From assembly GCF_024707125.1 (NCBI RefSeq), contig NZ_JANQAH010000011.1, positions 434,001-498,000 of the forward strand: a DNA stretch of 64,000 nt. The letters run 5' to 3'. The position numbers were made by a program, and so were the translations under genes. The notes below the pieces were generated by a model. That model worked only from the letters and a program-made list of their open reading frames with translations. It searched no databases and was not told the origin of the DNA. Shown in pieces: positions 34,969-44,103 of the stretch. The DNA is from Devosia sp. GTDB lineage: Bacteria; Pseudomonadota; Alphaproteobacteria; Rhizobiales; Devosiaceae. Numbering within the stretch: position 1 is the first letter of the stretch; every line of letters starts with the position of its first letter.

Positions 34969-36375
34969 TCAGGAACCGATATAGATTGGATTGCTGAGGG
35001 CGCGGCGGATCGGCTGGTCGGCCAGATCAGCACCTTTGAGTCGCCAAGGCAGTTCGCGGCCTTCGAGAGCGCCAGTGAACTCGGCCACCAGCCTTTCACG
35101 ACTAGCGACCGCGACGATTTCTGCCCGAACGAATTTTTGCGGGTTTTTGACGGCGATATTCTGCTGCCAGTCCTCACCCGAAATTGGGACGTCAGCGATG
35201 GGGCCGGTGGCATCGATCAGCACAAGCCGGTCGCCCGCGGCGCCCCGAACAATGGCGGTTATCTCGGAGAGGCCGGCAGCCGTGCCGCCCATGACAATGC
35301 CCCCGCAGCGGATTTCGAGATGCGGCCCGGTCGGGCTTTCGGTCACATAACCATGGCCCGATTTCATCGCGGCGAGAACGGCGTCTTCGCTCAGTTCGGG
35401 CAGCCAGAAAACCGTGGTCGGACGAGCCAGAACCAGCGGGCCTTCGGGCAGCAGACGGTCGGGCTGGTGATAGTCCGAGCCGCCGATAGCCGAGAGCTTC
35501 AGGCCTGCCGCCAAGCGCTGCTGATAGCGTTCCAGCGAAATCCAGTTCCAGGCCATCCAGGTGGATTGCCACACTTCCTGGCAGTCGGCGGCGGGAAACT
35601 CGTAGTCCCAGGGAATGGTGGGCTTGTCGTGATTGATCGAGAGCAGCCCGCCCTTCTCATGCACCAGCTTTTCCAGCACATGCGCATCGGACGGCTTTGT
35701 CATGCGGAAGTCGATCCACTCATCGACCCCATAGACATTGGCGTGTCCAACGGCCGTAGTCACTTCCATCGCCCGCACGAAGACGAGATCAGGCGAGGAC
35801 TGGGGGTGAAAATACCGTCTCTGGGTGATGGTGTTATGATCGGCGATGGCGAGGAAATCGAGCCCGGCCTGTTTCGCCGCCGCATGCAGCAATTCCGGCG
35901 CGCCGCGCGCATCGGAATGGAAGGTGTGGCAGTGGAGGTCACCCTTGTACCAGCCAGCCGTGTTGCGCACTGGGAAGGTCCGCGCCGGCTGCGGTTCCAG
36001 CTTTCGCGGCGACGCATCCAAGCTGATGGTTACGCTGACATCGGCGCCAACCTCGGGAACCTTGTAAAGGCCCAGAATGACGTTCCAGGTCCCCGGCTGT
36101 ATTTCGCCATGGATATAGCCCGGTGTCGCATCGTCGGTGGCGATGAAATAACGATCACGCGCGCCACCGCTCCAGCCGCGAAAGCCCTCTTGGGTCGGAT
36201 AACCCTTATCGCGGGGATCAAAGGCGCCGAGATCGATGATGCAATCCTCGGCCTTGGGATAGGCCAGCGTCACATCGATCCGCGTCGTGCCGAATGGAAC
36301 CTCGAATGGAATGTAAAAGTATGGATTCCGCGCCTGATCGGTGCGGGTCACATGTGCGGTGATAGTCTTGGACAA
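34969..36375 (-). CDS. CehA/McbA-type PHP-domain metallohydrolase
   Basis: 468 residues. About 135 N-terminal residues form a beta-rich domain. The PHP domain follows with metal ligands in GDLHCHTFHSD (about 143-153), AIADHNTITQ, SINHDKP and GGSDYH. A C-terminal beta domain ends the protein. The family includes phosphoesterases and carbaryl hydrolase-like enzymes acting on esters or phosphodiesters. No signal peptide is seen. It lies between the ABC ATPase and the isomerase in one operon, so it may hydrolyse an ester or phosphodiester group on the imported sugar. The substrate is not known. Confidence 0.88.
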   Translation of the reverse strand: MSKTITAHVTRTDQARNPYFYIPFEVPFGTTRIDVTLAYPKAEDCIIDLGAFDPRDKGYPTQEGFRGWSGGARDRYFIATDDATPGYIHGEIQPGTWNVILGLYKVPEVGADVSVTISLDASPRKLEPQPARTFPVRNTAGWYKGDLHCHTFHSDARGAPELLHAAAKQAGLDFLAIADHNTITQRRYFHPQSSPDLVFVRAMEVTTAVGHANVYGVDEWIDFRMTKPSDAHVLEKLVHEKGGLLSINHDKPTIPWDYEFPAADCQEVWQSTWMAWNWISLERYQQRLAAGLKLSAIGGSDYHQPDRLLPEGPLVLARPTTVFWLPELSEDAVLAAMKSGHGYVTESPTGPHLEIRCGGIVMGGTAAGLSEITAIVRGAAGDRLVLIDATGPIADVPISGEDWQQNIAVKNPQKFVRAEIVAVASRERLVAEFTGALEGRELPWRLKGADLADQPIRRALSNPIYIGS

Positions 36376-36378
36376 GGC

Positions 36379-37482
36379 CTATTCTCCCAAGGCCGGAATA
36401 CGCTTGCCGGCGCTATCAAAGAGATGGACGTGCTCGGCCGAGAAACCGAGCGTCACCACCTTGGACAGATCAAGATGATCATCGGTGAAGATGCGCGCCG
36501 TAACGCGGGCGCTGTCGCCACGGTCTACGGTGACGAGGCTTTCCGGCCCCATATTTTCATTGGCAAAGAGCGGCGCCGTGATGGTGTTGACGGCGCCTGC
36601 CGCGGCGATCCCCAGATGCTCCGGCCGCACCCCCAGCGTCAGCTTGCCGCTCGCCGTCAATGCCTTGCCGATGGCATCGGTCATGGCAAGGCCGGCTATG
36701 GTCAGCCCCTCAGCCTTCAGCACCAGCTTGCCATCGACCTGCGCGCCTTCCACCTCGACCAGATTCATCGGCGGGTTGCCGACAAAGTTCGCAACGAAGG
36801 TCGTGGCCGGCCGGCGATAGATTTCGATCGGCGAGGCAAACTGCACGATATGCCCCTGATCCATCACGGCAATGCGCGTCGCCAATGCCATGGCCTCGGC
36901 CTGGTCATGGGTCACGTAGACAGCCGTCATGCCCATGTCGCGCTGCAGGTGGTTGAGGAAACCACGCGCTTCGAGCCGCAGCTTTGCGTCGAGATTGGAA
37001 AGCGGCTCGTCGAAAAGATAGACCTTTGCCGGATAGACCAAAGCGCGGGCGAGCGAGGTGCGCTGCTGTTGGCCGCCGGAAATCTGGCTCGGCAGACGGT
37101 CCATCAGGTGCCCGATTTTGAGGACATCAGCGACTTCTTTGGCCCGCCCATGGCGTTGCGCCACCGGCTCGCCGCGGACTTTCAGCGGATAGGCGATATT
37201 GTCGGCCAGGTTCATATGCGGGTAGAGCGCATAGTCCTGAAACACCATGGCGATGTTGCGATCCTTGGGGTGGAGATGTGTAACTTCTTCCCCGCCGATC
37301 AGGATTTTCCCCGAAGTCGGGGTTTCGAGCCCTGCCAACATGCGCAGCGAAGTGGTCTTGCCGCAGCCAGAGGGACCAAGGAGACAGACGAATTCCCCAT
37401 CGCCGATATCGAAGCTGACGTCCGCGACCGCCTTGAACTCGCCAAAGCTCTTGGTGACGTTTTTGAATTCAACAGATGCCAT
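36379..37482 (-). CDS. Sugar ABC transporter ATP-binding protein (UgpC type)
   Basis: 367 residues. Walker A GPSGCGKTT, signature ISGGQQQR (Ile replacing Leu), Walker B VYLFDEPLSNLD, and a C-terminal TOBE domain with LGVRPEHLG. It powers the importer formed by the permeases at 37489 and 38322 and the binding protein at 39398. It precedes the PHP metallohydrolase by 3 bp, so transport and catabolism are made from one message. It is a paralogue of the ATPase at 26480, with a diverged C-terminal half. Confidence 0.96.
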   Translation of the reverse strand: MASVEFKNVTKSFGEFKAVADVSFDIGDGEFVCLLGPSGCGKTTSLRMLAGLETPTSGKILIGGEEVTHLHPKDRNIAMVFQDYALYPHMNLADNIAYPLKVRGEPVAQRHGRAKEVADVLKIGHLMDRLPSQISGGQQQRTSLARALVYPAKVYLFDEPLSNLDAKLRLEARGFLNHLQRDMGMTAVYVTHDQAEAMALATRIAVMDQGHIVQFASPIEIYRRPATTFVANFVGNPPMNLVEVEGAQVDGKLVLKAEGLTIAGLAMTDAIGKALTASGKLTLGVRPEHLGIAAAGAVNTITAPLFANENMGPESLVTVDRGDSARVTARIFTDDHLDLSKVVTLGFSAEHVHLFDSAGKRIPALGE

Positions 37483-37488
37483 AAGTGC

Positions 37489-38319
37489 TTAAGCCTTGAT
37501 GCCGCCGAAGAACCGGAAGCCGAACTTCCAGCTGACGAAGAGATAGAGAACGATGACAGGCAGCGAATAGATCAGCGAATAGGCTGCCAGGAGCGTGACG
37601 ATGGGCGTGCCCGCTTCCGAATAGAACGAGTAGATGGCGACCGAGGCCGGCATATTGCTGTCGCTGCGGAGCAGAATGAAGGGGATCAGGAACGAGCCCC
37701 AGATATTCACGAAACCCCAGACCACGACGACCACGATGCCCGGCCGGATGACCGGTAGCGCCACATCGAAAAAGGCCTGCACCGGCGAGGCTCCCGCCAC
37801 CATGGCGCTTTCCTCGTAGGATTTCGGGATCGAGTCGATAAAATCGCGCAGGATGAACATGGCCGTCGGCAGGAGGCCGCCAGCAAAGGTCAGGATCACA
37901 GCGAGATGGGTATCCATGAGGCCCGCGGCCGAGACTATGAGAAAGATCGGCACCATGGCCGCGGAACCCGACACGACCGACGAGAACAGCAGCAGGATAT
38001 AGGTCACCGCACCCTTGCCGGGGATGGACGAGCGGCTGAGCGCATAGGCAGCCAGCGTCGCCGCCGCACCCACCAGGATGACCCCGCCGACAGCCTGGAT
38101 GAAACTGTTCCAGAGCGCCTGCACGGCATAGGAATTGCCGAAGACCGTCACGAAATTGTTGAGCGTCCATGGGTCAGGCAGAGCCAGACCCAGCTCCGCG
38201 CGCGCATTGAACGGCGCAAAGAGGAACCACAGCAGCGGCAGCGCGAAGATGGCGCCGATCAGCGCGGCGAGCGCCGAAAAGGCAATGCGACCGACAAAGG
38301 CGGGAATGGTGAGCTTCAT
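37489..38319 (-). CDS. Carbohydrate ABC transporter permease (MalG-type)
   Basis: 276 residues from ATG 38319; the frame stays open upstream but that part is only an overlap with the preceding permease. It has six membrane helices and an EAA loop SYEESAMVAGASPVQAFFDV. Second permease of the CUT1 importer. The gap to the first permease is 2 bp, and to the ATPase 6 bp. The protein ends FRFFGGIKA. Confidence 0.94.
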   Translation of the reverse strand: MKLTIPAFVGRIAFSALAALIGAIFALPLLWFLFAPFNARAELGLALPDPWTLNNFVTVFGNSYAVQALWNSFIQAVGGVILVGAAATLAAYALSRSSIPGKGAVTYILLLFSSVVSGSAAMVPIFLIVSAAGLMDTHLAVILTFAGGLLPTAMFILRDFIDSIPKSYEESAMVAGASPVQAFFDVALPVIRPGIVVVVVWGFVNIWGSFLIPFILLRSDSNMPASVAIYSFYSEAGTPIVTLLAAYSLIYSLPVIVLYLFVSWKFGFRFFGGIKA

Positions 38320-38321
38320 GG

Positions 38322-39257
38322 TCAGCGCCTCTTCTTGCGGCCGATGCTGAGGTAGATCAACGCGAAAGCCAGGTTGATCAGCATCATGATCACGCCCACC
38401 GCCGCACCCTTGCCGAACTGAAAATCCTGGAAGGCAACGCGATAATTGTAGATCGACACCAGCTCCGTCCGGTAGCTCGGCCCGCCATTGGTCAAGAGGA
38501 ACGGCGTGAAGGTATTGAACGTCCACATGGTGATGAGGATGAGATCGGTGACGATATGCCCGCGAATGAGCGGCAGTCCGATGTCGCGGAATTTCTGCCA
38601 CGACGAGGCACCGGCAACGTCGGCGGCCTGGAAATAGCTTGGCGGGATCGACGAAAAGGCCGAGTTGAACAGCATCATCGAGAAAGCAGCGCCGCGCCAG
38701 GTGTTGAACACCACGATGACCCAGAAGGGTTGCTGCAACAGGAAGTCGCCGGGCGGCAAGCCAAGGCCTTCGAGCAGCATATTGAGTGTGCCCTGATCGC
38801 GATCGAGGAACGCGAACCAGGCAAAACCGATGACCACCTCGGGCAGGATCCAGGCGGCAATGACAAAGGTTTCCGTAATGCGCTTCACCCATGGCGGCAC
38901 GGTCTGGATCAGCCAGGCCAGCAACAGGCCGAGCAGCGCCTGGCCCAGCAGCGCCGAAGCCAGCACGAATTGCGTCGTCAGGATCAGCGAGAAGCCGAAT
39001 TGCCCGCGCTGGAAGAAAGTCGCGGGGTCAAAGAGCGAGAGATAGTTAGCCAGACCGACGAACTCGGGATTGAGCGCGGTGCGCCCCAGCAGCGTCCGGT
39101 TGGTGAAGGAAACAAAGATCACCCAAAAGAAGGGCACGATGACGAAGACCGAGACCAAAAGGCCGGCAGGCGTCAGGAAGGCGGCGCCGGCGCGATTGGA
39201 AAGCAGCGCAAAATTGCGCACCTTCTTCGGCTTGGCCTCGATGGGTTCGGTGGTCAT
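38322..39257 (-). CDS. Carbohydrate ABC transporter permease (MalF-type)
   Basis: About 311 residues with a basic cytoplasmic start (EAKPKKVRN), six membrane helices and an EAA-like loop YFQAADVAGASSWQKFRDIG. First permease of the second sugar importer. ATG 39257 is preferred; a GTG at 39269 would add four residues. The 140-bp gap to the binding-protein gene is a common place for partial termination that keeps binding protein in excess. Confidence 0.93.
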   Translation of the reverse strand: MTTEPIEAKPKKVRNFALLSNRAGAAFLTPAGLLVSVFVIVPFFWVIFVSFTNRTLLGRTALNPEFVGLANYLSLFDPATFFQRGQFGFSLILTTQFVLASALLGQALLGLLLAWLIQTVPPWVKRITETFVIAAWILPEVVIGFAWFAFLDRDQGTLNMLLEGLGLPPGDFLLQQPFWVIVVFNTWRGAAFSMMLFNSAFSSIPPSYFQAADVAGASSWQKFRDIGLPLIRGHIVTDLILITMWTFNTFTPFLLTNGGPSYRTELVSIYNYRVAFQDFQFGKGAAVGVIMMLINLAFALIYLSIGRKKRR

Positions 39258-39397
39258 GGATGGCCCCACAGGTCTGGGTCAGTCGTGAGCACATGCGGAC
39301 CTGCCGGCATGTGTAATCAGTCGCGCCGCCACGTAGCGACGTCAAAAAACTCCCGCAAACCCGGCACCCCGAAGGGCACCGGGTCGACGTGGGAGGA

Positions 39398-40747
39398 CTA
39401 GAGCAGGCTGACGGTGTTGTCTTCGCCGACGATGGCGATCACGGCCGCCTTGTACTGAGCCATGGCGTCTTCCGGCGAGAGTTCGCCCGAAACCACGGCT
39501 TCGGTCATGCGCTGGATTTCCGAGGAAACCGCATTGTAGTTCGGATCGTTCGGACGCGCCGTGGTCAGCGGCAGCAGCGTCTGGCTGGTTGCCGTGAGGA
39601 ACGGGCTGTTCGGGATTTCGATATCCGTACGGGCGGTAATGCGCGGCTGGATGGCCTGGAAGGCATTCTGCATTTCCGGCTCGTTCATGAACGAGAGGAA
39701 AGCCCAGGCTTCCTTGGGCGAGTCAGTCGCGGGGTTGATCACAAAACCCGTACCACCCGAAATGGTCACGAAATCCTGGCCGCGAATACCTGCACCCGGC
39801 TCCTTGGCCGGAATCTTGGCCCAGCCCATGACTTCGTCACGGTTCGGCACGGCAAATTCCGCACCTTCCGGCGTGACCGAGCGGTAGAAATAGTCGCCTT
39901 CGAACAGCAGTGCCGTCACGCCATCACGGAAATTAGCGAAGGAGCGATTGCGGCCATCGGCCAGGAGCTGGGCGCGCTGGTCACCAAGCTGCTCGTCGAC
40001 ATAGATGGTCTTGTAGAGATTGAGCGTGTCCAAAATGCCCTGGCTCGAAACGACGAACTTGCCGTTCTCGTCGGTCACCTTTTCGCCCGTGCCGAGCAGC
40101 GCCAGCCAATAGCCCTGCATGGTCGTGGCTTCGCCCATCGCAACGCCCGCATTGAGCTGGATGGGGAAACTGTCGGGCTTGATCTTCTTGATGGCGCGGG
40201 CGGCGTCGAGCACCTCTTCCCACGACGTAGGCTGCCAGTTTTCACCATCGATGCCGGCTTCGGTCAGAATGTCCTTGCGCGTGTGGATCATGCGCACGTC
40301 GGTCCCGAGCGGAATGCCGTAGAACTTGCCCTGATATTCCATCAGCGAGCGTGAACCATCGGACAGTGCCGCCCAGCCGGACCAGTCATTGACTTCTGGA
40401 CCAGCCACTTCGTCGAGCGCCTTCAGCAGACCACCTTCCACGAAGGAGGGAATGAGGAAGCCATCAAAGGCGGAAACGTCGGGGCCGGCGCCGGTCGAGA
40501 AGTCGAGCGCCAGCTGCTGGGTGAGCTGCGCATCTTCGCCGCCGAACTGGTTGAGCGTCACATTGACATCAGGATGGGCCGCCTCGAAAGCCGGAATGAC
40601 ACTTTCTTCGATCCACTGGGCGGTGCCGCTGTTCACGCCGCCGATGACACAGCGGCAGGTGACATTGAGATCCACGGCAAAGGCAGGAATGGCAACCGAG
40701 GTGGCGCCGATAAGGCCGAGCGCAAGCGCGCGCATACGATTATTCAT
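39398..40747 (-). CDS. Sugar ABC transporter substrate-binding protein (family 1)
   Basis: 449 residues from ATG 40747, with GGGAGG upstream; the open frame continues to 40849 but that part lacks coding character and overlaps the promoter. Signal peptide MNNRMRALALGLIGATSV ending PAFAVD. The mature protein has LNVTCRCVIGGVNSGTAQW at its start; CRC is unusual and may form a local disulphide. It captures the substrate for the permeases at 38322 and 37489. First gene of the operon, under a LacI-type operator. Confidence 0.95.
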   Translation of the reverse strand: MNNRMRALALGLIGATSVAIPAFAVDLNVTCRCVIGGVNSGTAQWIEESVIPAFEAAHPDVNVTLNQFGGEDAQLTQQLALDFSTGAGPDVSAFDGFLIPSFVEGGLLKALDEVAGPEVNDWSGWAALSDGSRSLMEYQGKFYGIPLGTDVRMIHTRKDILTEAGIDGENWQPTSWEEVLDAARAIKKIKPDSFPIQLNAGVAMGEATTMQGYWLALLGTGEKVTDENGKFVVSSQGILDTLNLYKTIYVDEQLGDQRAQLLADGRNRSFANFRDGVTALLFEGDYFYRSVTPEGAEFAVPNRDEVMGWAKIPAKEPGAGIRGQDFVTISGGTGFVINPATDSPKEAWAFLSFMNEPEMQNAFQAIQPRITARTDIEIPNSPFLTATSQTLLPLTTARPNDPNYNAVSSEIQRMTEAVVSGELSPEDAMAQYKAAVIAIVGEDNTVSLL

Positions 40748-41052
40748 CGTAGGTAATCCTCCCGAAATGGTGGCTCCGAATTCTCCGGTAGCCGATCTTG
40801 GCCAGAACGCTCCCCGCGTCCGACCATCACAGAATGAACACGTTTTCATTTCTCGTCAATGCGGAGAATTCGCAGAGGAGAAAACGGGTGTAACGAGCAC
40901 ATTTGCTGTATGGCAGGCTTCCGAGACATTCCGGTGACAATCAAGGCTGACATTGCGAGTCAACCGCTTCACGGCTAACTTGACTCCCGGCTCCCTTACA
41001 GCCATTGAATTGAACACGTTTTCACTCCTAGCGAGTGGATGGGAGGATTATC
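40748..41052. promoter_or_regulatory. Divergent control region with two identical LacI-type operators
   Basis: The 14-mer TGAACACGTTTTCA occurs at 40835-40848 and 41011-41024. It is a near-perfect CG-centred palindrome (12 of 14), the hallmark of LacI-family sites. For the binding-protein gene, TTGACG (40859-40854) and a weak CATTCT (40836-40831) on the minus strand are 17 bp apart with the operator in the spacer. For the LacI gene, TTGACT lies at 40980-40985 and the second operator is further down, 28 bp before GTG 41053. Repression of both arms by the adjacent LacI protein is the simple reading, with possible looping over 176 bp. Confidence 0.8.
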
Positions 41053-42093
41053 GTGACCGACACTGAGCAGGCCCCGCGAGGGCGGGCGACTGCCGAAATG
41101 GTTGCCGCGCGAGCCCAGGTTTCGCGCGTCGCCGTGTCACGCGCCTTCAATCCGCACACCTCGCTCAAGCCTGAAAAACGCGAGCTGATCCTGAAGATCG
41201 CGCAGGAGCTGAACTACACGCCAGACCGGGCCGCCCGGGCCCTGGTCAGCGGGCGTTCGCATCTTGTCGGCGTCATCGTGCCCGATGTGTGCAGCCATTG
41301 GGAAAGCCAGGAGATCGACGCACTGACCACGGCCCTGCAGGCCGAGGGCTTTGCCACTCTGCTGTTCAAGACGCGCACCGACTATTCCATGGACGAGCAA
41401 TTGCTCGCCTATATGCGCGGCTTCAATCCAGACTCGGTTATCGCCTTCGTCGAGAACGTGAAGCCACATACGCTCGCGCGTTTCCTCGACCGCGCCGTGC
41501 CCATCTATGTGCACTACCCCCTGCCCGGCACCAGCGAAGAGGCGGAAGACGACCCCCTGCATGATCGGCTGAACGTGCTGCAGCGCGATGGTATCGATCA
41601 GGCCGTCGCCCTGCTTCAGGGCTTTGGGGCCAGACGCATCGCCTACCTCTCCGGCGCCGAAAAATCCCGCGCCAATACCTCGCGCGAGCGCACCCTGCGC
41701 CAGGTCATGGCCGATCGCGGCCTCGCGCCGCCCGTCGTGGCGCGCGGCGATTTCAGCTATGACTCCGCCTACCAGGCGACCATCGATCTCTTCCGCGTTG
41801 GCGACGGCGCCGATGCCATTTTCGCTGCCAATGACGTCGGCGCCTTCGGCGTCATCGATGCCCTCCGCCACGAACTAAAACTGCGCGTGCCCGAGGATGT
41901 CAAAGTCATCGGCTTCGACGACATCGCCCAGTCCCACTGGAAAAGCTACAATCTCACCACGGTGAAATTCGATCTCGACGAGCGCGTCCGCGCCCTCGTC
42001 CGCCTGATCCTCCGCCGCCTCAACAATCCCGATGCTCCGGGCTTCCAGGAAACCCTCAACACCCGGCTTGTCGTACGCGGCACCGTCGGCTGA
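41053..42093 (+). CDS. LacI-family transcriptional regulator of the second sugar locus
   Basis: About 346 residues. GTG 41053 is chosen because GGGAGG lies 6 nt upstream; GTG 41035 is in frame but lacks a site. N-terminal HTH: ATAEMVAARAQVSRVAVSRAFN. The sensor domain has FGARRIAYLSGAEKS, AIFAANDVGAFGVIDAL and DVKVIGFDDIAQS. It diverges from the ABC operon and is 11 bp before the DUF5054 gene. It probably binds the two TGAACACGTTTTCA sites and controls importer, its own gene and the enzyme together. It is not closely similar to the other two LacI proteins here. Confidence 0.94.
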   Translation: MTDTEQAPRGRATAEMVAARAQVSRVAVSRAFNPHTSLKPEKRELILKIAQELNYTPDRAARALVSGRSHLVGVIVPDVCSHWESQEIDALTTALQAEGFATLLFKTRTDYSMDEQLLAYMRGFNPDSVIAFVENVKPHTLARFLDRAVPIYVHYPLPGTSEEAEDDPLHDRLNVLQRDGIDQAVALLQGFGARRIAYLSGAEKSRANTSRERTLRQVMADRGLAPPVVARGDFSYDSAYQATIDLFRVGDGADAIFAANDVGAFGVIDALRHELKLRVPEDVKVIGFDDIAQSHWKSYNLTTVKFDLDERVRALVRLILRRLNNPDAPGFQETLNTRLVVRGTVG

Positions 42094-42104
42094 ACCTCTT
42101 TGCC

Positions 42105-44021
42105 ATGACCAAAAAGATCCACCTCGTCTTCAAGACCCATCTCGATATCGGCTTCACCGATCACGCCTCACGCGTTCGCGCGCAGTACCACAATCAGTTC
42201 ATCCCCCAGGCTATCGCCACCGGCGAGCATTTTTTCGCCGAGAACCCTGATCAGCCCGAATTCATCTGGACCACGGGCGCCTGGCTGATCTGGGATCATC
42301 TGCATTCGCAGGACGCCGAACGGGTCAAAAAGCTCGAACGCGCCATCGAGCGAGGCCTGATCACCTGGCACGCCCTGCCCTTCACCACCCATACCGAGCT
42401 GATGTCGCCGGCCCTGTTCCGCGCCGGGCTCTCCTTCTCGCAGGAGCTCGACCAGCGCTTTGGCCGCCACACCACGGCCGCCAAGATGACCGACGTTCCC
42501 GGCCATACGCTCGGCATGGTGCCACTCCTCGCCGAAGCCGGCGTCAACTTCCTGCATCTGGGCGTCAACACGGCGAGCCCCGTCCCCGACGTGCCGCCGA
42601 TCTTCCGCTGGCGCGCGCCACATGGCGAAGAGGTCGTGGTGATGTACCAGGCATCCTACGGCGCCACCGACTTTCCCGCCGGCCCGGAAATCGGCCTCAG
42701 CTTCGCCCATACGAACGACAATATCGGCCCACAAAGCGTCGGCCAGACCGTCGAGGCCCTGCGCCACATCCGCCACGAAAACCCTGATGCCGTGGTCACC
42801 GCCTCCACGCTCGACGCCTTCGGCTCCGAGATGTGGAGCCGCCGCGAAGAGTTTCCGGTTGTCACCGAGGAAATTGGCGATAGCTGGATCCACGGCACCG
42901 CCACTGATCCACAAAAACTCGCCCGCTTCCGCGCCCTTCAGCGTCTCTATGATGGCTGGGAACCGACCGAAGCCCGCCGCGCCTTTGCCCGCGGCCTGAC
43001 CCAGGTTGCCGAACACACCTGGGGCGTCGACATCAAAACCTATCTCCGCGACGACAGGGCCTGGGACCGCGCCGACTTCGACAAGGCACGCAAGGCCGAC
43101 TACCGTTTCGCCTATTCCGAACAATCCTGGGCCGAGCAGCGCGCCTATATCGACACCGCGCTCGCTGAACTCGACACCGCCGACCGACAGGCTGCCGATC
43201 GCGTGCTCAGCGAAACAACGGTGACACCGGCCGCCGAACCCACAGGCAGTGCGGCAAGCCTAAGTGACGGCGGTTGGACCGCCGAGCTTGACCCCACCAC
43301 AGGCAGCATCGCCGCCCTCACCGCTCCCAATGGCACACGCATCGCCGGCAAGGACGGCGTACTCTTCGGCTACACCCACGAAAGCTACGACTGGACCGAG
43401 CTCCAAAAGCACCTCGATTCCTATCTGCAGCACCGTCAGGAATGGGCCATTCTTGACCACGACAAGCCCGGCCTTAGCAGCGCGAAGACGGCACGAACCG
43501 AAGCCGTGTCGCCTGTCTCTCAGGGCATTGGCGGCACCACCAGCATCGCGGCCCTGCCCGCGGACGCACATGCCGAAATCGGCGCCCCCGCCCGCTGCGA
43601 CATCACCCTTCGCGGGATCAACGACCGACAGGTCGAAGTGATCCTAACCCTGCGCAGCAAGCCGGCCAATCGCATGCCCGAAGCCGGTTTCTTTCGTTTC
43701 ACTCCGCAGGGCGGCGAAAGCTGGCGACTGCAGAAACTCGGCCTTTGGCATGACAGCCAAGCCATAGCCCGCAAGGGCGGCGGCCAACTGCAGGCGGTCG
43801 AGGCAGTCGAGGTGAATGCCGGCGGGCAGGTGCTGAACCTGGCCCTGCTCGACGCAGCGCTGGTAGCGCCCGCCGCCTCGCCCTTCATCCCCTTCCAGGC
43901 CGAACGCCCGGACTTCTCCGGCGGACTTCGCGTCAATCTCTACAACAACAAATGGGGCACCAATTTCCCCATGTGGTGGGAAGGCGACGCAAAGTTCCGC
44001 TTCGTGCTGACGCTTCAGTAG
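42105..44021 (+). CDS. DUF5054 protein, GH38-like glycosidase candidate
   Basis: 638 residues. The start KKIHLVFKTHLDIGFTDHA has the HxD pair seen in GH38/GH57-type mannosidases, and AAKMTDVPGHTLGMVPLLAEAGVNFL plus LDAFGSEMW fit the metal-dependent (beta/alpha)7 barrel. The C-terminal half is a beta-sandwich (VEVILTLRSKPANRMPEAGF). This matches what I recall as DUF5054, related to alpha-mannosidases but with no assigned reaction. No signal peptide, so cytoplasmic. It is co-transcribed with the LacI gene and so tied to the divergent ABC/PHP/isomerase/dehydrogenase operon. It is the probable first glycosidase in that pathway. Confidence 0.85.
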   Translation: MTKKIHLVFKTHLDIGFTDHASRVRAQYHNQFIPQAIATGEHFFAENPDQPEFIWTTGAWLIWDHLHSQDAERVKKLERAIERGLITWHALPFTTHTELMSPALFRAGLSFSQELDQRFGRHTTAAKMTDVPGHTLGMVPLLAEAGVNFLHLGVNTASPVPDVPPIFRWRAPHGEEVVVMYQASYGATDFPAGPEIGLSFAHTNDNIGPQSVGQTVEALRHIRHENPDAVVTASTLDAFGSEMWSRREEFPVVTEEIGDSWIHGTATDPQKLARFRALQRLYDGWEPTEARRAFARGLTQVAEHTWGVDIKTYLRDDRAWDRADFDKARKADYRFAYSEQSWAEQRAYIDTALAELDTADRQAADRVLSETTVTPAAEPTGSAASLSDGGWTAELDPTTGSIAALTAPNGTRIAGKDGVLFGYTHESYDWTELQKHLDSYLQHRQEWAILDHDKPGLSSAKTARTEAVSPVSQGIGGTTSIAALPADAHAEIGAPARCDITLRGINDRQVEVILTLRSKPANRMPEAGFFRFTPQGGESWRLQKLGLWHDSQAIARKGGGQLQAVEAVEVNAGGQVLNLALLDAALVAPAASPFIPFQAERPDFSGGLRVNLYNNKWGTNFPMWWEGDAKFRFVLTLQ

Positions 44022-44047
44022 GCCTCCGACGCAAGCAAACACTCGAT

Positions 44048-44076
44048 TGTCACCCCGGCCCTAGGCCGGGATGACA
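44048..44076. terminator. Bidirectional hairpin between convergent genes (REP-like)
   Basis: TGTCACCCCGGCC (44048-44060) pairs with GGCCGGGATGACA (44064-44076), a 13-bp stem with one mismatch and a 3-nt loop. It separates the convergent DUF5054 and M3 peptidase genes. No T-run; the sequence also resembles a common Hyphomicrobiales repeat. Confidence 0.65.
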
Positions 44077-44103
44077 GCCGGTGGATTTAGTGGAATGGGG
44101 TGG

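Noticed and set aside
34156-37758. 1200-codon plus-strand frame
   Set aside because: It runs antisense to five genes with clear domain motifs (isomerase, PHP, ATPase); its product is Arg/His-rich with no recognisable domain, as expected from a GC-rich shadow frame.
37489-38892. Long 467-codon form of the second permease
   Set aside because: The first 190 codons overlap the other permease in another frame and have no membrane pattern; ATG 38319 starts the real protein.
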